A program made the translations under genes and the position numbers. A stretch of DNA of 64,000 nucleotides from Diphasiastrum complanatum (lineage: Eukaryota > Streptophyta > Lycopodiopsida > Lycopodiales > Lycopodiaceae): assembly GCA_029204225.1 (NCBI GenBank), contig MU832665.1, forward strand, positions 1 through 64,000, given 5' to 3'. Under the pieces are notes generated by a model, which saw nothing but the letters and a program-made list of their open reading frames with translations, did no database searches and was not told the origin of the DNA. Below, piece by piece: positions 55,500 to 64,000 of the stretch. How positions within the stretch are numbered: position 1 is the first letter of the stretch; each line of letters opens with the position of its first letter.

Positions 55500-55566
55500 A
55501 TTGAGATCTGACGAAAGCTTCAATCAAGATCTGACGAGAAAGCTTCGGTCGAGATCTGACAGAAGG
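55500..55566 (+). repeat. Short tandem repeat, about 2.5 units
   Basis: 'gagatctgacgaaagcttc' recurs with small changes (gatctgacgagaaagcttcg, gatctgacagaa). Confidence 0.6.
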
Positions 55567-55573
55567 ATTATTA

Positions 55574-55880
55574 CCAAATATTTGTGAATTGCAAAATGGG
55601 TACTCGGAGTTTGGACTCGTACCTACAAGATTTAATGCATTTATGGAATAAAGTCCCCTCATTCCATGCAAAACTGGCACTGTGGCAGTTTATCCTAGGT
55701 CTGTCCGCATATTATCAGAATGAGTGTAAGGGTAACGTGTTTCAAACTTGTGATGATGTAGTTCATGTCACGAAAGCATATGACTCCACGGTTGTGGCAT
55801 CTAGAAAGTAGTTACAGGCTAATCCATCTGGATCATCCAGACTCAGTCAAAAAAAAAAAAAAAAAGAGTTCGTGGAAATA
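55574..55880 (+). pseudogene. Gypsy gag fragment, plus strand
   Basis: LALWQFILGLSAYY, then AYDSTVVASRK, then ANPSGSS and an A-tract (55,851-55,865). The same text lies on the minus strand at about 59,950-60,270, so the Copia element between them is flanked by inverted copies. Confidence 0.75.
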
Positions 55881-55889
55881 AGAGGTAAA

Positions 55890-56642
55890 TGAAACCAACG
55901 GTGGAAATGAAACTCGTTCTGTCCTCACGCTCCAAGGAGTACCACCAGAGATCATGCAAGTATGACGTCAGCAGATACTTCCTAGGTCGTGGCTAATCTG
56001 CCACTCTTGTAATTCCCTGATTAGTTGTAGATGTATAATCACTCTAATCTTACGTTTACATAGAGAGACTATACTTACTGGATAATACTTGATATATATC
56101 AGAACATGATACACATAGTGTAACTAAGAGAAGAGACACCGAAGAAGTCTGATGCTAATAAGTAATCAAGACGAACACAGACAAAAGCTCTGCCTACTTG
56201 GGAACAAAAGATCCAATTGTCTGCTAGTGAAGCGAGACTACTACTTGTGAGAGAACCGTGCTTCTCTCACGCCAACGCACTGCATGGATTCGCATGCAGT
56301 GCCCTGAAGAAATCAGAGAAAATCAATATAGATTATTTTCTAGTTGTGTCAGATCTTGGATGTTGAATGCTTATGCTATTTATTTCATATGTCTGAATTT
56401 TTTTGTTCCCTTTGAATTTTGCACCTTGGTTGAATTTAAGTCGAATGTTGTAATAATTTTATGAACATAGATCAATAGTAACTAACTACTCTTTGGAGGA
56501 TTGTAGGAGTGTTTCAACTGGCAGTGCCCAACGAACGCATCTAAATTCCATCCGAATCTTGAAAGAGAGTCGTGACCATTTTGTGAGTTTTTATCCTCAC
56601 GATTCTCATCGGTTGTATCAAAGCATCTCACGAATCTCATCA
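55890..56642 (+). repeat. 5' LTR of Copia
   Basis: TGAAACCAACGG...to ...CTCATCA, about 753 bp. The eight bases before it (gaggtaaa) equal those before the 3' LTR. Confidence 0.8.
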
Positions 56643-56643
56643 G

Positions 56644-56656
56644 TGGCATCAGAGCC
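56644..56656 (+). other. Primer binding site, iMet tRNA
   Basis: TGGCATCAGAGCC, one mismatch to the canonical site, one base after the LTR. Confidence 0.85.
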
Positions 56657-56759
56657 AGCCTGCCATATTCTGACATAGCCAAGAAGCTAGCAGATCCAGG
56701 AGGCCAAGCATTCAGACAATCAACCATCAACAAGAAAATAGACTTCAAGAAGCAATGGC

Positions 56760-57620
56760 TTCAATAAGATCTGCACTATACTTAATTCTTCAAGATCTAA
56801 CTTTCTAGCCTGGGAATTTAAGACATCTTTGATACTCAAGGGTGAAGGACTCTTCCCCTGGGTGGATGGCACAGAAGAAATGCCTACGACAACAGGCAAG
56901 GCGCTACACGAATGGAGAGAGAAAAATGACAAGGCAATAGCCTTGCTATCATCTTCCATCGAAGATAGCCTTACACTTGACCTGGCTACACTCTCCAAAG
57001 CTAAGGAGATGTGGGATGCATTGCTCACAAGATTTCAGATGAAATCAAAAAGTCAGATTATGATGTTGAAAGATGAATTGATGAATCTGCAGTGGGATGG
57101 AAAAGAAGACCTCACCTCTTTCGTGAGAAAGATGAAGGATCTGTTTCTATCACTACACAACTCAGGAGCAGAGAATGCAGTATCAGCTGAGAAGCAGCTC
57201 ACATATTTGTTGAGATCCTTATCCAGATCTTCTAGATGACATGAACCCTGCTCGCGAAAGATCCCACCATGAAGCTCGAAAAGGCGATTGTCAAGATTCG
57301 AGAGAAAGTCGAGGCCAAAGAGCATCTTGGTCACAAAGATGGTTATGACCAGGCACTCTACGACAACATAGAAAAATCAAAGAAACAGTTCAAGCCTAAG
57401 AGGGAGTCGAATCAGAGGTAGGATCATGACCAGCAAACAGAGGGGACCAGCAAAAGCAACTGGAAGACCAAAGGGAGGTCGAAACGACAAGATGTAGACA
57501 AGAAGACCTGCACGAGATGCAGAAGAGACGGGCATACAGTAGATACTTGCTGGCTCAATCCCAAGATTGAGTGTATCCATTTCCATAAAAAGGGTCATGC
57601 AGCCATGGATTGTCACCAGA
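56760..57620 (+). pseudogene. Copia gag with two zinc knuckles
   Basis: ALHEWREKNDKAIALLSSSI, AKEMWDALLTRF and LKDELMNLQWDGKEDLTSF (UBN2), then a frameshift at about 57,230 and a basic region. CTRCRRDGHTVDTC is a good CCHC knuckle at about 57,510-57,550; a second, CIHFHKKGHAAMDC, has lost its second Cys. Confidence 0.87.
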
Positions 57621-57769
57621 ACCCAAGAAACAGATCAGCACAGAACAGACAAGAGGACAATAATAGTTCTTCCTATGTCGAGGATCCCAAGAGCTCAAAG
57701 ATGGGTGAAGAAAGAACGAACAAAAATTGGTCGACCGCCTACATCTGTGAAGATGTGTGTGCAGCATCA

Positions 57770-58100
57770 GCGTCTGACACACACGAGGTGATCCTGGATT
57801 CAAGAGCCACCTCGCACTTCGTGACATCAAGACGAATCATGTCTGATTTCAGAAGTTCAGATCCCTCAAGATTCGTAGTTCTTGGAGATGGATCCAGACA
57901 TCAAGTGAACGATATTGGTTCACTCTGGCTCAACACCAACGGTAGAGACAGACGACTCGAAGATGTTCTATTCGTGCCAACTTTGCAGTAAGACTTGCTC
58001 TCTGTAGCAAGAATAGCAGATGCAAGGATGCGTGTGATGTTTTCTAACAAAACATGCAACGTGATTGATGCCAGCACCAGGACTCTCATTGCTCTAAGGA
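57770..58100 (+). pseudogene. Copia protease
   Basis: VILDSRATSHFVTSRRIMSD (LDSGATSH with Gly replaced by Arg), FVVLGDGSRHQV and LEDVLFVPTLQ, a stop, then DLLSVARI. The frame ends at the deletion joint. Confidence 0.87.
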
Positions 58101-58104
58101 GGAT

Positions 58105-58607
58105 GCACCATTGCATCAGGAGCAGCAATTCTCTAGGTCATCAAGAAGCAGACCATTGTAGCCCAATCGTCCTACAACGCAGAGTACGTAGCAGCAGTGA
58201 AGATGGCCAACGAAATAATTTGGCTAAGACAATTCCTGGATGAATTGGGGAAAACAAGAAATGAGCCATTGGTCTTGCAGATGGACAACACCTCTGCGAT
58301 ACACCTGACGAAAGATCCTGTGTTGCACTCAAGAACAAAGCACATTGCGATCAAGTATCACTTGATCAGAGATTTGATTGAAAGGAAGATGATGCAGACC
58401 ACCTTCATAGGAACGAAAGATATGGTTGCTAACATCTTCACTAAAGCTCTAGACAAAGGGCTTTTTGAGAGGCAAAGTACCAGTCTCGGGATCATAAAGC
58501 TACCATGCTTTGAGAGGGAACTGAAGAAACAAAGTGTTTTTGATTACAAAGCCTTGCTAGTTTTCAGCCCTTCACTGACGAAGATGTTCGCGAACTCGAA
58601 CATCTAG
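58105..58607 (+). pseudogene. Copia RNase H
   Basis: QSSYNAEYVAAVKMANEIIW, LVLQMDNTSAIHLTKDP, RTKHIAIKYHLIRDL and NIFTKALDKGLFERQ, ending at a natural stop. Near-intact C-terminal RNase H of Copia; the first motif precedes an in-frame stop upstream at the joint. Confidence 0.87.
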
Positions 58608-58710
58608 AGACACGAAACACGAAGAGTTTTGCAAACACGAAAGTCAACGGAGATGAAGACGAACGGTTCGCGAACATGAAGGATCCACGAATGAGATTCA
58701 TTTGCGATCC

Positions 58711-58738
58711 AGCAAGAGAGAAAGGCAGACGAGGTAAA
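58711..58738 (+). other. Polypurine tract
   Basis: Purine-rich agcaagagagaaaggcagac followed by gaggtaaa, directly before the 3' LTR. Confidence 0.7.
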
Positions 58739-59542
58739 TGAAACCAATGATGGAAACAAAATCCATTCTGTCCTCATGCTCCAAGGAGTACCACTAGAGA
58801 TCACGTAAGTACCCAAAAGTACAGAGATATGACCTGATGGCATGACGTCAACTTATACTTCCTAGGTCGTGGCTAATCTGCCACTCTTGTAATTTCCTTT
58901 TTAGTTGTAGATGTATAATCACTCTAATCTTAGGTTTAGATAGAGAGACCGTACTTACTCAATAATATTTGACATATATCAGAACAAGATACACAGAGTG
59001 TAACTAAGAGAAGAGACATTGAAGTCTGATGCTAGTAAGTAATCAAGATGAACACAGACAGAAGCTCCGCCCTGCGTGCGAGAAGATAATTCTGTCTAGG
59101 ATCAAAAGATCCAATTGTCTGCTAGTGAAGCGAGACTACTACTCGTGAGAGAACCGTGCTTCTCTCACGCCAACGCACTGCATGGATTCGCATGCAGTGC
59201 CCTGAAGAAATCAGAGAAAATCAATATATATTATTTTTCTAGTTGTGTCTGATCTTGGATGTTGAATGCTTATGCTATTTATTTCATATGTCTGAGTTTC
59301 TTGTTCCCTTTGAATTTTTGCACCTTGGTTGAAATTAAGTCGAATGTTGTATTAATTTTATGAACGTAGATCAGTAGTAACTGACTACTCTCTGGAGAAT
59401 CTTAGGTGTGTTTTAGCTGGCAAGTGCCCAGCGAACGCATCTGAACTCCATCCGAATCTTGAAAGAGAGTCGCGAATGTTTCATGAATTTTTCTCCTCAT
59501 GATTCTCATCGGTCGTATCAGAGCATCTCATGATTCTTATCA
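58739..59542 (+). repeat. 3' LTR of Copia
   Basis: About 804 bp; longer than the 5' LTR because two short stretches (near 58,805-58,845 and 59,070-59,100) are missing from the 5' copy. Contains 'ggtaagta'-free text with a tctatttatttcatatg region near its end. Confidence 0.82.
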
Positions 59543-59589
59543 ATTACTGGCTTCAGTTTTTAGGCCGAGTTTCTACACAAGACCAGAGT

Positions 59590-60310
59590 TAATGAGATTA
59601 TGAGTAGATCCATTGTCCACTAAAATACAATTTTCATGTCCATTAAAGTGTCTTTCAAACGAAATAAATCATTTGGCAAGAATGAAGTAGTACTAAAAGA
59701 ATAATTACACTCACAATCAACCTTAATAATTTCCAACTTAAGATTTTCTTTACCTGGCATCTCAATCACTTGAACTGCACTTTTCTTTCGTTCTTGGCAG
59801 AATTTCATAATATGTCCAGGCTTACTACAATGGAAAAACACATAGGTCCTTCTAGTCTTTTTCTGGGACAAAATGTAGCTTGATCCAATTTCTTTTGTCT
59901 AAACTCAGATGTAGCTTGATCTAGTTCATCGAAATACTTGAATTTTTTATTCCCACGAACTCTTTTATTTCCTTTCTTCTGGATGGGTCCGGATGATCCA
60001 GATGGATTAGCCTGTAATTGCTTCCTAGATGCCACCACTGTGGAATCATACGCTTTCGCGACTCGTAACGACATCATCGAAAGTTTGAAGCACATTACGC
60101 TTGCACTCATTCTGATAATCTGCAGGCAAGACCTAGGATAAATTGCCACAGTGCCAATTTTGCATCGAATGAGAGAACGTTATTCCATAAATCCATAAAA
60201 TCTTGTAGCTTCGAGTCCAAACTCTGAATACCCATTTTGTAGTTAATAAATCTTTGGTAGAAATCTGAGTCATCTATAACCACAGTGACTTTCCTGAACA
60301 CTTCCATAAC
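59590..60310 (-). pseudogene. Gypsy gag, zinc knuckle and protease start
   Basis: Minus strand: LWNNVLSFDAKLALWQFILG, AYDSTVVASRKQLQANPSGS, FFHCSKPGHIMKFCQERKK (CCHC knuckle, first Cys now Phe) and ILVDNGSTHNLIN (protease active site, DSGSTHNLI with Ser replaced by Asn). Gag resembles 55,574-55,880. RT is lost. Confidence 0.85.
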
Positions 60311-61375
60311 TCATGAGAACAGGAAAATTTCTTAGACATATACCAAACGCTAATGAAAATTTGGTTTTCCTTTTCATTTCTCTAGCTTTAGCATTACTCT
60401 GTTAGGGTCTATTAGTTTATTGCAACTAATGAAAGTACATGAATAGAAAATCCACAGAATTTGGATTCCAGTACCTCTCTTACTGTATTCAACAAAAATC
60501 TGTTTGTGTGAATAAAGAAGTTACCTCCATTCAACCATCACGACTTACTTCATTAGTCCAACTAAATCTCACCTACAATGGGAATCTTGCAAAAGCTTTT
60601 TGCTTGCAAATCACTAATTACCGAAATCTATTAGAGCGATAGCAAAACTATTGTTATTTTACCGATTGAAAAGGAAAAAAAACTCCCAAACACAATTTAA
60701 CTCAGTTCACTAGGAGTAAACCTCACTCCATAGTTAAACTGTTAAACATCACATCACCAGGTAATCAAGCTTCACTTACAGGGCACTCACTTGGAGAAAA
60801 TTACCATGAAGAATCAATATTTTACTATCATTCTAAATCCATAGTTAAACTGTTAAAAAGCACATCACCAAAGTCAAGCTTCCACTTACTGGGCACCCGT
60901 TGGAGAAAATTACCGTGAAAGAATCGATATTTTATTGTCAATCCCTAAATCGATGGGCCAATCCCATAGATATAACAGTTAGGATAATAAAATTAACTAT
61001 CAAGGATCACTATTGGCAGTGTAGTTAGCTAATTTGCAAGCAATTAGCCATACACATAGATAAACTAAAAAAGATACTCCTCAACCCAAGAGAACACTAT
61101 ATGAACTGTATTCACAAGAAGACTAAAGAGTACCTATATACAGTCTTATTTCTTTGGGAGGCACTGATGCATAGTGTTACGGTCCCCGTTACGGGATGCG
61201 TCTTCCAACTTTACTTAGTATGTATCGTCAAACTGGCACACATGCGAACTGTTACATAAACAGAGAAATCTCAAAAATGCTGCTAAAATAGAAAATAGTC
61301 ATGGAACTGTAAGAAAAACTTGTGCTTACTTTATTCTAATACTCTCCCTTAAGCCCTAGTTTATCTTTAGTAATC
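60311..61375. other. No gene; short local duplication
   Basis: 'atagttaaactgttaaa[ca]a[gt]cacatcacca' and the following lines recur at 60,737 and 60,841 (about 104-bp imperfect tandem pair). No coding motif. Confidence 0.5.
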
Positions 61376-61399
61376 AATGAAGGTCAAGATAAAATGCCT

Positions 61400-62700
61400 C
61401 CAATGGACGTTACCTTCATTGGTCCACATAGATCAGAGTGCACCAACTCAAGCACTCATTTTGCCTTGTTGCGCCTTCTTTATTGAACTCTCCTTGTGTT
61501 GCCTAGCACCCACCCCTTGCAAAAGGGCTCTTCTTTGTCATCCAAACTTGGTAGGCATGATACCAATCTTAAGCTTGCAAAGCAACCTCAAGCTTTCGAA
61601 GTTCAAATGCCCCAAACGTCTATGCCATAAATCACTTTGCGATATAGGTGTTGATGCTAGTGCATTGCACTTCATAACAACAACATTTAACTTTGTACAA
61701 ACCACAAAGTTTTATCCTAAAGCCATCAGCAATCACCTTGAAACCTTGTTTCAATCACCGTCCTTGACCTGACATTTCTTGTTATTGAAGTCTACCTTCA
61801 ACTTATGATCCACCATTGTACCAACAAATAACAAACTTTTCTGAAGGGCTAGGAACATACAACACATTTTAATTACCTTTACATGTCCATTAGGAAATTG
61901 GCTCTCAACTCCATGAATTTGACGCTCATCATCATTGCAACTCTATTTCCATCATTGGTAAGCTCTAGGCTTTTGAACCATGACTTGTTGCCAATCATGT
62001 GTCTTGTTGCTCCTGAATCCACGTGCCAATGCGTGTGATCAATAGAATGTTGTGATGCTTAATGTTGTCGCAAATGCCCATGCCTTGATCTTCATTTTCA
62101 CTATCATCTCTTGTTCAGCAAGATTGGTCAACCACTTTGCCTTTCTTGATATTCGTCTTCTTTTTGCGGCAGTCCCTTGCCCAACGTCCCAGGCTTTTGG
62201 CAATAGAAACACCTTGTTTTCTTTTTTCTTGCCAAATGAGGATCCTGATCATCAACCTCCACATGTGATTTCTTGGGGTGCTTCTTGTACTTATGCTTTC
62301 CTTTAGCTAGCCTTGCTTGCTCTTCTGCATGAGGGCTGTCGAGATCTCACTAATTCTCGCTTGAAGGTTCTCAAACATTGGTAGCCTCTCCCTCGAAGCA
62401 ATGCCGCCTGCAAACATTTGAAAATTTTAAGACAAGTCATTCATAGCTGTGTGGACAAGCTCAACATCCCTTATTGGTTCTCTAATAGCTGTCAATTGGT
62501 CTTGTAACTCCATTAGCGTGAAAATAGGGCCCCTATCCTTCATTCTCCTCCATGGGAAACACCTATGAGTTTTGTCCCTCAAAAACATCATTCGAGAGTG
62601 GGTTTTCCATTTGAAACTATGTTTTGAGTGCCTCCCAAGAACCTCTTGTTGTCGCACTCACTAATATGGGCAATGACATGGTCATGGACTGACAAATTTA
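61400..62700 (-). pseudogene. Decayed Copia: gag, knuckle, protease, integrase start
   Basis: Minus strand in order: gag C-terminal part (62,427-62,657, MELQDQLTAIREPI), knuckle CFYCQKPG with a frameshift (about 62,190), protease HVDSGATRHMIGNKSW with intact DSGAT (about 62,000-62,030), pre-integrase (relative of 8,586-8,980) and VLELVHSDLCGPMKVTS (first integrase Asp, about 61,405-61,460). Many stops. RT and RNase H are absent. Confidence 0.8.
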
Positions 62701-63269
62701 TCAATGATAAGGCTTCTGTGCCCTTTTGTCAAATGCGTGAATGTCAGCTGGATTTGTAGTTGTCGTTGCTCCACCCAGTGTTGAATGTCCATGTTTTGTA
62801 TAAGGGAGTCGAATAATTCTTGTCGTGAGGATAGCCGGTCACTCCAGTTGTATGTGGTTAACAGTTATGCTACATCATTCCGGGTGTGGTCGTCTCAAGT
62901 ACTTAATAATCATATGAGGGTCCAGACCCCATAATTGGACATAGCACTTGCATGGTGAATGACTGCTCTAATCAAGAATAGGGAGGTCAATAGCTTAATA
63001 GCGGTTGCATGGAAATCCTAAGGAGAATATTCTCTTCTCTGGAGAGAATACATACCAGGGAAACTCGCCCATCTCCCTATTGGAATGTCCCGATTCTTGA
63101 GCCAAGGTTTCCCTCTCCTCTCTTGTATTCATTCATTGTGGCTGGGGTGAAGGGTTGGGGTATTGACTAGCCTCTTCATGTTGGTTGGGTGAATTTATGC
63201 TCCACATGTGTCCCTTTTGGTTTGCATGTGATAGGATTCTTGAAGATCTTCCTTGGGCGATCGTAATAG
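62701..63269 (+). repeat. Probable end of a 5' LTR
   Basis: Ends just before the primer site at 63,271. The left limit is not determined; the element continues beyond the window so no second LTR can be compared. Confidence 0.4.
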
Positions 63270-63270
63270 T

Positions 63271-63282
63271 GGTATCAGAGCT
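63271..63282 (+). other. Primer binding site, iMet tRNA
   Basis: TGGTATCAGAGC, exact match. It marks the start of the internal region of a plus-strand LTR element. Confidence 0.8.
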
Positions 63283-64000
63283 TGGGATCACATCAATCAG
63301 GAGGTGGGGCTTGAGGATTTTGAGATTTTTGCAGTTTTTTTTGGTGTATCTCTTTGCTTATTCTTCCAGGTGGTGGAACTCGTTTCCAAGTAGGTGGCTT
63401 CTTAGATCCTTGGTTTACTTTCAGCCTAAAGTATCATTATTGTAAAATTTGCTGCATGAATTTTGATGGAAAATCATAGGATTTTTTATGGTTTTAGTGA
63501 ATTTTTCACCTAGAATTCATGGTTTTTGCTTGGAATTGACCGTAGGTACTGATTTAGTATGTGTTATAGATTGTGCTTACTGTTTTACAGTAATTAATGA
63601 TTGGATCTAGTGATTGTTGATGTTTGAGTAATCAAAAGGATGATTAGATAGTGATTTTGGACCAAAAATTGGGTTTTTGGACTAGAAATGGGCTATAGAA
63701 TTCATATTTGACTAAAATCAGAAAGTTTTAGTGCTTGAATGTAATGGATTTACAGGGATTAGGATAAGATTGCACTTATTTGTGGATTTATTCCCACAAA
63801 TTTTGGTCAAATTTGGTCAAAAACATGTTTTTTGATGATTTTTGGACTAATTTGTGGTAGATCTCAAATTTTTAGCCAATAGTTGGTAAGCATGTTTTCA
63901 AGGGTTATGAAGCTGCCTAAATCTTTCATGAAGTTTGGTTAGGATTGGACACCATTAGGAGACCTCAAAAACATCAAAAAAATAGTGTATCTTGGTGATT
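63283..64000 (+). mobile_element. Leader of an LTR element running off the window
   Basis: No gag seen yet. T-rich, with repeated 'atttggtcaaa' and 'gattttggac' words. Family undetermined. Confidence 0.4.

Larger units (their letters stand above)
55890..59542 (+). mobile_element. Copia retrotransposon with both LTRs and most of pol deleted
   Basis: LTR - iMet primer site - gag - knuckles - protease - (integrase/RT deletion) - RNase H - purine tract - LTR. The deletion joint lies near 58,100. Same family as 46,071-49,030. The LTRs differ by roughly one base in ten plus indels, so it is old. No target-site duplication matches. Confidence 0.88.

Noticed and set aside
1-64000. tRNA, rRNA, CRISPR or bacterial defence-like systems
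   Set aside because: Nothing of the kind seen; repeats here are LTRs, tandem repeats or palindromes without spacer-repeat structure.

Overview
This is nuclear DNA of a seed plant, most likely an angiosperm with a large, repeat-swollen genome. It is AT-rich and gene-poor. Most recognisable protein sequence belongs to broken LTR retrotransposons (Copia and Gypsy) that use the initiator-Met tRNA primer site, plus one hAT transposon. I cannot name the species.

Only one host gene can be supported. It lies on the minus strand from about 30,140 down to 5,867 and encodes a DsbA/FrnE-type thioredoxin-fold oxidoreductase. Exon 1 (30,045-30,140) carries the CPWC active site. Three later exons lie at 14,841-14,994, 6,500-6,607 and 5,867-5,926, with canonical splice sites and matching phases. 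I could not find the exon or exons for the middle of the protein. The introns are therefore huge (about 15 kb and 8.2 kb), and most of the first half of the window is intron. Inside those introns lie a deletion-derivative chromovirus (18,550-22,984), a hAT transposase (17,150-18,549) that abuts it, Copia scraps, and a 1.1-kb-type LTR (27,227 to about 28,400).

From 30.2 to 41 kb, upstream of the host gene, the DNA is very AT-rich. It holds two tandem-duplicated blocks, a 220-bp inverted repeat enclosing protease and gag scraps, Gypsy protease fragments (35.6 and 37.8 kb), three short minisatellites (39.5-39.9 kb) and a Copia fragment.

From 42 to 60.3 kb is a graveyard of nested LTR elements: a Gypsy gag fragment; a non-autonomous minus-strand element with about 1.1-kb LTRs and no recognisable pol (42,685-46,070); a 5'-truncated minus-strand Copia with an internal 602-bp tandem duplication (46,071-49,030); a Gypsy gag/protease piece (49,036-49,735); a plus-strand Copia with primer site, gag, protease and integrase (52,329-54,300); Gypsy gag pieces; and a Copia with two LTRs but most of pol deleted (55,890-59,542). 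A decayed Copia gag/integrase lies at 61.4-62.7 kb, and the 5' end of another LTR element begins at about 63,270 and runs off the window.

I see no tRNA, rRNA, CRISPR or bacterial-type system. The points most worth a second look are the 24-kb host gene with its missing exon, the non-autonomous long-LTR family, the recombinant structure of the Copia copies, and several palindrome-rich or tandem-repeat patches.
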